Positions 1-8,500 of a stretch of 64,000 nucleotides of DNA are shown here, one piece after another (position 1 is the first letter of the stretch; each line of letters starts with the position of its first letter). A program made the translations under genes and the position numbers. The notes beneath the pieces were generated by a model. The model was given only the letters and a program-made list of their open reading frames with translations. It had not been told where the DNA came from and made no database searches. This stretch comes from CAZJHX01 sp964545715 (GTDB taxonomy: Bacteria > Myxococcota_A > UBA9042 > GCA-2863065), in the NCBI GenBank assembly GCA_964545715.1, contig CAZJHX010000028.1:12382-76381 (forward strand). Direction: 5' to 3'.

Positions 1-90
1 GAGTTGGTGGCGCTGGCTGAAGAGGCCGAGACGGCCCTGGGCTTCGACCCGCTACCGCTTCATCATGAAGAAGACGAAGAGGACGGCTAG
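1..90 (+). CDS. C-terminal tail of an unidentified protein (partial)
   Basis: Frame 1 is open from the window edge to a TAG at 88-90 and encodes 29 residues ending in a very acidic tail (HHEEDEEDG). The composition resembles a genuine acidic C-terminus, but the piece is too short to recognise. If real, it overlaps the 3' end of the convergent minus-strand gene by about 39 bp, which counts against it. Confidence 0.3.
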   Translation, partial: ELVALAEEAETALGFDPLPLHHEEDEEDG

Positions 91-480
91 GAAGAGCGTC
101 GCCACCACGCCGTGCAACATCTTGAAGTGCTTGGCCGGCTTTTGTGTCAGGTCCGCTTTGAAGACCACACCGGACAGCACCAGCAGTACAAACACCAGGG
201 TCAGCTTGATGTGAAAGCGCGGGCCGACCGCTTTGGCGTCCAGGGGCGCCCAGTCGTAGGCCGCCAGCAACGTGAAGCCGGTCAGCAGGACCAGCGCGAT
301 CCCGGGCACGATGCCGCCGAAGAAAAGCTTTTTGGACAGCGCTTGAAACGGGCCCTGCACCGCCGCTTCCTGCTCGGCACCGAACGCTTTGATGCGTGTC
401 AGCAGCATGAGGGTGCCCATCCAGAAGACGATGCCGGTGATGTGAAAAACGAGAAGCGTGTCGATCATGGCGGCGGACAT
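52..480 (-). CDS. HemJ/CopD-like small integral membrane protein
   Basis: A 142-residue protein with four predicted membrane helices. The N-terminus carries the FHITGIVFWMGTLMLLTRI pattern: a His and an Arg bracketing the first helix, as in HemJ (protoporphyrinogen IX oxidase) and CopD-type proteins. A second His-x-Lys (FHIKLTL) opens helix 3 and a basic residue ends helix 4. Length and topology match HemJ, which would oxidise protoporphyrinogen in haem synthesis, but the CopD/DUF2269 superfamily shares this pattern, so no symbol is assigned. The start at 480 has GGAG very close to the ATG; Met-5 (468) is an alternative. A strong hairpin lies directly upstream (488-551), separating it from the acyltransferase gene on the same strand. 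Confidence 0.6.
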   Translation of the reverse strand: MSAAMIDTLLVFHITGIVFWMGTLMLLTRIKAFGAEQEAAVQGPFQALSKKLFFGGIVPGIALVLLTGFTLLAAYDWAPLDAKAVGPRFHIKLTLVFVLLVLSGVVFKADLTQKPAKHFKMLHGVVATLFLAVLFVFFMMKR

Positions 481-487
481 TACTCCG

Positions 488-551
488 CATTTCTCACAAA
501 TGCCACACGGCGTCGGGCGCGCGCGACGCCCGATGGTCTTTGTGAGAAATG
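488..551. repeat. Nested inverted repeat (long hairpin)
   Basis: A perfect 13-bp inverted repeat (CATTTCTCACAAA at 488-500, its complement at 539-551) encloses a second perfect 7-bp inverted repeat (TCGGGCG at 513-519, complement at 527-533). It lies between two minus-strand genes, after the stop of the acyltransferase gene and just before the ribosome site of the HemJ-like gene. It could be a terminator or processing hairpin for the upstream gene, an operator, or a mobile repeat. There is no U-tract. Confidence 0.6.
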
Positions 552-577
552 TGGGTGAGTCCGATATCGGTCGTTTG

Positions 578-2164
578 TCAGCTTACGTGACAGCAGCGCT
601 CCAGATCGTAGCCTTCCATGCGATTATGGTAATAATATAGCAGCTTTGCGTCATCCACGTGCAGGCGCTCGCCCTCTCGGCGCAGGGGGCGGTTATGGTG
701 ATATCCGCCGAAGTGACGCATGGCGTTGTCGAGCACGCCGGCCGCGTCGCGGTCGTCCAGGCGGGGGTCCAGCAGCAGCTTTTTGTCGGCCACGCGGGCG
801 CGCACCTCGGTGAGCACGCTGTCCAGGGCGCCCAACACCTCGCGGGTGGGCAGGCCGACGGGACCCGCGCCCTCGGTCAGCAGGCGATAGAGATCGGTCC
901 GCGGGTTGCGGTCGCGGATGAGCCGGAAGACCGTGAACGCCACCAGGTTGGTGCTCTGCAGCCGGTTGTTGTCCTCGTAGGCGCCGACGATCGACTGACA
1001 CAGCTGGCCCGTGTACTGGCGGTCGCGCTGCGGGTCGTCGACGACCTTGCCGTCCAGGCTGACGTAGCGGGTGATGTCGATCGGGCGGCCGCGCTGATCC
1101 AGGCTGCGACCCTGAAAGTCGACCGGGTTGCCGAAGACGTCCAGCGGGGTGCCGAACGTGATGTAGACCTTGGCGTTGAGCTTCAACAGCTCGGACATGA
1201 ACTGGGCGATGCGTCGCGGTCGCGAGAACTCGTCGTCGATGATGATGTAGCGGGACTTGCCGACGGACTTCAGGTGGTCCTCGATCAGCGTCTTGGCCTC
1301 CAGCACCAGCCCGTAGCTGATCGTGCACGGCAGCACGTACATGTTGGGCTTGCGCTTGCCCAGCTTCAGGTTGGCCGTGTATGCGGCCAGGCCCGTGCCC
1401 AGCAGTCCCTTCTTGAGCTTGCGCTCCACGCCGCCGCTGCGGATCCGGGTGCCGCCGGGAAAGAACAAGTTATGGTAGCCAAGCTCCATGCTGTACGTGG
1501 CGTACTCTTTGAGCACGCTCTTATAGAGCGCATTCTTCTTGCGCCGGTCGACCCGGTACGCGCCAAGATTGCTCATAAAGTATCCAATCAGCTTGTTTGT
1601 GAACAAGTTGAGCCCGGCGCCGTACAGCAGCGGCGGCAGGCCCATCAGGTAGGACGCGTATCCCATCACGATGGAGTCCAGGTTGGACAGGTGCGTGGGC
1701 ACGACCATCAGGGTGCCTTCTGTCGCCAGGCGGCGGGCGGCTTCGGCCTCGCCCTTGATGATCACGTTCTCGCGCAGGCCGATGTTTGTGCTGCCCGACT
1801 TGATGACGCGCCGCGGATCCAGTGACGTCAGCAGCGCGCCCAGCCCCGTCGGCAGCACGCGCGTCGCCATCGAGTAGACCTTGGGATCGAAGTGCCCCAT
1901 GACCTCGTTCACAAAGCGCGACACCACCTGGGTCAGCAGCTGCTGATGGGTGTGCGAGGACGCCGCCAGCAGCCGGCGCGAGGCGTCTCGCCAGAAGGCG
2001 ATGTCCTTCTCCTCACCGGGATAACGGCTCTTCTCCAGGCGTTGGCGCTCGTGATAGAGCGTGTCGCCCAGGACGTCAGCCATGTGGTCTGGGTCGGCAG
2101 CGATCCGGGCGACGATCCGTGCGGTGACCTCGCTACGGACCCGATCCTTGTGTTCGGCGCGCAT
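578..2164 (-). CDS. PlsC/PlsB-type glycerolipid acyltransferase
   Basis: A 528-residue acyltransferase of the glycerol-phosphate acyltransferase superfamily. The catalytic HX4D motif is visible as VVPTHLSNLD (His158, Asp163), the substrate-binding block as FFPGGTR (235-240, Gly for the usual Glu), and a downstream block as LPCTISYG (278-284). It should transfer an acyl group from CoA or ACP to a glycerophosphate-type acceptor at the inner membrane. About 150 residues precede the catalytic domain and about 230 follow it, much longer than PlsC (~240) and closer to PlsB-type layouts. It is divergent from the giant lipid synthase, and PUFA clusters often include such an enzyme, so it may esterify the synthase product. 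That link is inference. Start: ATG at 2164; no strong ribosome site is visible. Confidence 0.8.
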   Translation of the reverse strand: MRAEHKDRVRSEVTARIVARIAADPDHMADVLGDTLYHERQRLEKSRYPGEEKDIAFWRDASRRLLAASSHTHQQLLTQVVSRFVNEVMGHFDPKVYSMATRVLPTGLGALLTSLDPRRVIKSGSTNIGLRENVIIKGEAEAARRLATEGTLMVVPTHLSNLDSIVMGYASYLMGLPPLLYGAGLNLFTNKLIGYFMSNLGAYRVDRRKKNALYKSVLKEYATYSMELGYHNLFFPGGTRIRSGGVERKLKKGLLGTGLAAYTANLKLGKRKPNMYVLPCTISYGLVLEAKTLIEDHLKSVGKSRYIIIDDEFSRPRRIAQFMSELLKLNAKVYITFGTPLDVFGNPVDFQGRSLDQRGRPIDITRYVSLDGKVVDDPQRDRQYTGQLCQSIVGAYEDNNRLQSTNLVAFTVFRLIRDRNPRTDLYRLLTEGAGPVGLPTREVLGALDSVLTEVRARVADKKLLLDPRLDDRDAAGVLDNAMRHFGGYHHNRPLRREGERLHVDDAKLLYYYHNRMEGYDLERCCHVS

Positions 2165-2528
2165 GGCCAGACGTTAACAAAGAAACGTGCTTCGCACAGC
2201 CGACAGCGGGCAGCGCGACCGTTTTTTCGCACTCGGCCCTTTTGTAAACGGACTGTAAAAGCGGACATTTAAGTGGGAAAAAAACTGAGTGTTCGGTCAT
2301 TTACGCTGAATAGCGATTCAAGTGCGAATGATCTTACGCACCTGCGGGGTCGCTGCACCGCAAAAACACCCTCTCAGTAGCCTGTTTTGGTTAATCGGAC
2401 GCTCGTTCTTATTCAGGAACGCCCTGCTGCGGTTTGACGGCGCAGAACTTGCTTATGCGCGCGGTCTGTTTAGCGACAGGGGGCGCGTCACGGCCGTGTG
2501 GCGCGCCATGCAGTTGGAGAAGTTAGCT
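2165..2528. promoter_or_regulatory. Divergent intergenic region between acyltransferase and lipid synthase
   Basis: This 364-bp stretch is clearly more AT-rich than its surroundings, with A/T runs around 2220-2290 and 2330-2420. It separates two divergent genes and must hold both promoters. An in-frame extension of the synthase frame reaches back to 2322 but encodes no recognisable sequence. No clear -35/-10 pair was found. Small imperfect inverted repeats occur (for example CGTTC/GAACG near 2402-2420). No RNA gene is seen. Confidence 0.45.
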
Positions 2529-5500
2529 ATGGCTCAGCGAGACGGACGACACGATATCGCGATCATCGGTGCGGGGGCGGTCTTGCCTCCAGACGGCGCC
2601 GGGGTCTCGTCCTTTCTGGACCTGATCGAGACGGGCGGCGACGCCATTATCGACGTGCCGCAGGACCGTTGGGTCCACGACGACCACTACGACGCGGACG
2701 CCTCGGTGCCCGACAAGTCGTACGCGCGCATCGGCGGCTTCGTGCAGAACGCGCCGTTCAAGTCCTTTGAGTTCCGCATCCCGCCCAAGGTCGCTGACAG
2801 CATCGACCGCGTGCAGAAGTGGGCGCTGATGGCCACGCGCGAGGCGCTGGCTCAGGCCGGGCTGACCTCGTCCGGATCCACGCAGCCCGAGTTCAACCGG
2901 GAGCGCACGGCCGTGCTCTTCGGCAACAGCATGGGCGGCGAGCAGGTCTACCGCACCGCCATCCGCGTGCACATGAACACCGTGAAGCGTCAGATCGTGG
3001 ACGTGCCGGCCTTTCAGCAGCTGGACTCCGCCGTGAGGCAGCAGCTGCTGGAGTCGATCGACGAGAGCCTGCGGGCCGATCTGCCCCCGATCACCGAGGA
3101 CAGCATGGCCGGCGAGCTGGCCAACTGCATCGCCGGGCGTGTCGCCTCCGCGTTTGACCTGCGTGGTCCCAGCTGCTCGATCGACGCCGCGTGCGCCGGC
3201 TCCCTCGCAGCGATTCACACCGCCGTTCACGGGCTGCGCGCCAAGTCGTACGACCTGGCCGTCGTCGGTGGCGTGGACAGCAACATGGGCCCCGAGTCCT
3301 ACGTGAAGTTCTGCAAGATCGGCGCGCTGAGCCCCGATGGCTCGCGTCCGTTTGACCACGGCGCCAACGGCTTCGTCATGGGCGAGGGCGCTGCGGTGTT
3401 TGTGCTCAAGCGCCTGGAAGACGCGCTGAAAGACAGCGACAAGGTCCTGGCCGTGATCCGCGGCGTGGGGGCCTCGTCGGACGGCAAGGGCAAGGGCATC
3501 ACGGCGCCCAACCCGCGTGGTCAGGCTCAGGCGCTGCGCAAGGCGTACTCCGATGCCGGGCTGCGGCCGCGTGACGTCAGCTACGTCGAGTGCCACGGCA
3601 CGTCCACACCCGTCGGTGACGGCGTTGAGGTGGGGTGCCTCAAAGAGCTCTTCGCAGAGGACGGCGTCCCGGACGCGTCGATTCCGGTCGGCAGCGTCAA
3701 GAGCCAGATCGGGCACCTCAAGGGTGCCGCCGGTGCGGCCGGCATGCTGAAGGTCGTCCTGTCGCTGATGAACAAGAAGCGCTACCCGAGCATCAACGTG
3801 TCGGTGCCCAACCCGGCCGTGTTCGCGGACGGCGCGCTGCGCGTGCAGACGATGGCCGAGCCCTGGGACAACCCGCCCAACAACGTGCGCCGCGCAGGCG
3901 TGAGCGCGTTTGGCTTCGGGGGCACCAACTACCACGTGTTGATCGAGGAGGGCGGGGCCATCGGCCTCAAAGACCTGCAGCATCCGGCGGCTGCTCCGGC
4001 ATCGGCGCCGGCTGAGCCCGCTGAGGAGAGCTGGGGCGTCGCCATCGTCGGCGCGGCGACCCGCGACGAGCTGGTCGGCCGGCTGGATCAGCTGGCGACC
4101 GGCGGTGACGCAGACGCGGTCGCCGGTGCGGCGGATCACCGCGTGGCCGTGGTGGGGCAGGGCGCCGCGCGTGACGGGTTGATCGCGCTGGCCAAGAAGT
4201 CGCTGCCCTCCGCCAACGACAAGATCCTGAGCGCGCTGTCCATGCGCGGCGTGCACTACGGGCAGGGCAAGCCCGGCAAGGTGGCCTTTGTCTTCCCCGG
4301 CCAGGGCAGCCAGTACCCGGGCATGATGCGAGAGCTGTACAACCGCTGCCCCGAGGTGAAGCGGACGCTGGACGAGGCCGACGAGGTCATGACGCCGCTG
4401 CTTGGGCACAAGCTGACGGACGTGATGTTCGGCGACGACGCGGAGGCGTTGAAGAAGACCGAGATCACGCAGCCGGCGCTGCTGGCGTCCGACACGGCGC
4501 TGATGCGGTCGTTGATGGCCGCGGGGATCCAGCCCGACGGCGCGATCGGCCACAGCCTGGGCGAGTACGCGGCGCTGGTGTGCTCCGGTGCGCTGAGCTT
4601 CGCCGATGCGCTGACCGCGGTCTCCGCGCGTGGGCGCGAGATGTCACGCGTGACGGTGGAGGATCCGGGCAAGATGGCCTCGGTCTTTGCGCCCTCGCAC
4701 GTGATCGAGCGCGCGCTGGAGCCGATCACGGCGGCCGGCGGCTATGTCGTTTGCGCCAACCGGAACAGCTCGTCGCAGACGGTGATCGCCGGTGCGTCGG
4801 CCAGCGTGGACCAGGCGTGCGCGGCGCTGGATGCCGAGGGCGTCAAGGTCGTGAAGCTGCCGGTGTCCATGGCCTTTCACACCGACATCGTGGCCCCGGC
4901 GGTGGAGCCGCTGAAGCGCGTGCTGCAGCGGCTGGATCGCAAAGCGCCGCGTATCCCGGTCTACAAGAACATCGACGGGCGTCCCTACCCGATGGGCGCG
5001 GGCGCGGCCGATGAGCTGGTCGACATTCTGGGGCGCCAGGTCGGCAGCCCTGTGGAGTTCGTCAAGAGCCTCGAGCAGATGTGGGCCGACGGCTTCACGC
5101 ACTTTGTGGAGGTCGGTCCGCGGCGCGTGCTGACCACGTTTGTCACCGACGTGCTCGGTGGTCGTGGCGCGGTGGCGCTGCCTACGAACATTCGCAAGAA
5201 GGGCGATATCGCCAGCTTCTCGGCGGCGATCGCGGCGCTGCGTGCAGCGGGTGTGCGTCCTCAGCGTCCGGCGGCGGTCAAGATGCGGCCCAAGACGGAG
5301 CGCATCGTGGTGACCGGGGCGTCGCTGGGCCTGCCCAACCGTCGAGGCGACGTCTTCGACGAGCTGAACCTGGACAAGCTCTTTGACGGGCACACGTTCA
5401 TCTCGGATCTGCCGCAGGACGACGTGGACGGCATGGTCGCGCAGAACGTCGTGCGCGTGAAAAAGGACGCGTCGGGCGGCGGCAGCTTTGAGCTGCTGGA

Positions 5501-8500
5501 CAACCGGGATGACGCGGTGCACCTGGTCGGTCGCGCCGGTCGCATGGACCTGGTCGAGGACTTCGGCCTGGATGAGCGGATGGTCGAGTCGTTCGATCAG
5601 AACACGCGGCTGGGTGTCGCCGCGGGCCTGCAGGCGCTGCACGACGCCTACCTGCCGCTGGTGCGTACGTGGCGCAAGACGACGACGGGCGGCCGCCTGC
5701 CGACGGGCTGGGCGCTGCCGGAAGAGGTCGGCAACGAGACGGGTGTGATCTTCGCGTCTGCGTTTGCGGGCATGAACGCGGTGGTCGAGGAGCTCAAAGC
5801 CAAGCAGGAGCAGGGCGACGAGTATCGCTACCCGCGCAACTTCCTGCTGAGGGTGATCGTGACCGCGCACGCGCAGCTGGCGCAGCTGATCAAGGCCAAG
5901 GGGCCCAACACCCAGCTGACGACCGCCTGTGCCTCCACGACGACGGCCATGGCGCTGGCGCAGGACTGGATTCGCGCCGGGCGCTGCCGGCGGGTCGTTG
6001 TGATCGGCGCGGACGACATCACCAGCTCCAACATGGCGGACTGGTTCGTCACCGGGTTCCTGGCCGCGGGCGCCGCGACCAACGAGAAGCTGGTCGAGAA
6101 CGCGGCGCTGCCGTTTGATCGTCGCCGGCACGGCATGATCGTGGGCATGGGCGCGGTCGGCATGGTGCTGGAGAGCGCCGAGGCCGCGGAAGAGCGCGGC
6201 GTGACGCCGATCGTGGAGCTGGTCGGCACCCAGGTCGCCAACAGCGCGTTCCATGGGACGCGGTTGGACACCGAGCACGTGGCGCAGACCATGTGCACGC
6301 TGGTCGACCGGTCGACGAGAGAGCTTGGGATCTCGAGCGAGGAGCTCAGCAGTGACTTGATCTTCATGAGTCACGAGACGCACACGCCGGCACGGGGCGG
6401 TAGCGCTCAGGCGGAGGTCGACGCGCTGCGAGCGGCGTTTGGTTCCGGCGCGGATGACGTGCTGGTGGCCAACACCAAGGGCTTCACCGGGCACCCGATG
6501 GGCGCCGGGCTCGAGGACGCAGTGGTGCTGAAGGCGCTGCAGTACGGCAAGGTGCCGCCCATCGCCAACCTGAAGGAGCCGGACCCGGACCTCATGCCGC
6601 TGAACCTGTCCGCGGGCGGGACCCACGAGCGGCGTTATGCGCTGCGCCTGGCGGCGGGCTTTGGCTCGCAGATCGGGATGTCGCTGCTGAAGAAGGTGGC
6701 GCATGGCGACGACCGGATCGCGGACCTGTCCACGCTGCAGGCGTGGCTGACCCGCTACGGGGCCAAGAACCGGCCGCAGCTGGAGGTGGTCAACCGCACG
6801 CTGCGCATCGCCGAGGAAGAGCTGCCGACGGGTGCCGAGTTTGTACTGCCGCATGGGCCGCATCGTGTGGCCATGGAGGCGCCGCCGGTCGTTGAAGAGA
6901 CACCGGCCGCAGTGGTCGTGGCGACCAGCTTTGAGCAGGTGCGCGACGTGGTGCTGGGCATCGTGTCCAACCGAACGGGCTTCCCGACCGAGCTGCTGCA
7001 GCTGGACATGGATCTGGAGGCGGACCTGGGCATCGACACGATCAAGCAGGGCGACATCCTGTCTGAGACCCGGCTGGTGTTCGGCCTGCCGGTCGAGCGC
7101 GAGATTCAGCTGAAGGACTATCCAACGCTGCGTTATGCAATCGAGCGCGTGTGCGAGCTCACCGGCGTGACGGCACCCGCGGCGGCGGCGCCTGCGCCAC
7201 AGACGGCGACGGCCTCGGCGGACGTGGCTGAGCGGGTCATCGCGCTGGTCGCGTCTCGAACGGGCTACCCGGCGGAGATGCTGGAGTTGGACCTGGACAT
7301 GGAGGCGGATCTCGGGATCGACACCGTGAAGCAGGCCGAGATTCTGGCGGAGCTGCGTGAGACGTTTGGGCTGCCCGAGGATCAGGAGCTGACGCTCAAG
7401 GACACCCCGACCCTGCGGCACGTGATCGAGTACCTGAGCGGCAATGCGGCGCCTGTCGCGGTGCCGGTGCCGGTGGCCGCACCGGTTGTCGTGGCGGCTG
7501 AGGACCGTACCGAGGCGGTTGTAGCGCTGGTTGCCAACCGCACCGGATACCCCGCGGAGATGCTGGAGCTGGACCTGGATATGGAGGCCGATCTGGGGAT
7601 CGACACCGTGAAACAGGCCGAGATTCTGGCTGAGCTGCGCGAGAACTTCGGGCTGCCCGAGGACACCGAGCTCAAGCTGAAGGACTACCCGACGCTTCGC
7701 CACGTGGCCGACTACGTGAACTCGCAGGGTGGCGGAGCAAAGCCTGCTCCCGCGCCCGTCGCCGCTCCGGTGACCCCCGCTCCGGTCGCGCCCGTGCCCG
7801 TTGCCGCCGCCGCTGCGGACACCCGCAACCTGGAAGAGCGCGTGGTGAATCTGGTCGCGAGTCGCACCGGCTACCCGGCCGAGATGCTGGAGCTGGACCT
7901 GGACATGGAGGCCGATCTGGGTATCGACACCGTGAAGCAGGCCGAGATTCTGGCGGAGCTGCGCGAGGAGTTTGCGCTGCCGGAGAACCAGGAGCTGCAG
8001 CTGAGCGAGTACCCGACGCTGCGTCATGTGATCGGCTATGTGTCGTCGCGCGCGCCGTCTGAGCAGCCGACGCTGAAGGTGGAGGAGAACATCGCCGCCG
8101 CGCTGGAGGCCGCGCCCAAGGTCGTGGTGCCCTGGCCGGTGACGCAGTCCGCACCCACGCCGGTCTCCCCGGCCCCTGTGGCGAGTACAGCAAACCTGGA
8201 GGCGGACGTGGTGGCCCTGGTCGCCGATCGCACCGGGTATCCGGCGGAGATGCTGGAGCTGGATCTCGATATGGAGGCCGACCGGGGCATCGCCACGGTC
8301 ACGCAGGCCGAGCTGATGGCCGAGCTGCGAGAGCGGTTTGCCCTGCCCGAGAGCCAGGAGATTCAGCTCAAAGACTACCCGACGCTGCGTCACGTCATCG
8401 CGTATGTCGGGCAGCACAGCGCGACGGCCTCCACCCCGGCGGCAGCGCCTGAGCCCGTCGCTGCGGCGGCGGTCGCTCCAGTGAGTGCGCCGGTGTCCGC

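Noticed and set aside
561..570. CCGATATCGG palindrome after the acyltransferase gene
   Set aside because: A 10-bp palindrome is expected by chance in this much sequence, and nothing else marks it as a site.
2322..2528. Extending the synthase N-terminus to an upstream ATG
   Set aside because: The extra 69 residues have no similarity to a KS start and lie in AT-richer promoter-like DNA; ATG 2529 has a good ribosome site and begins the KS domain correctly.
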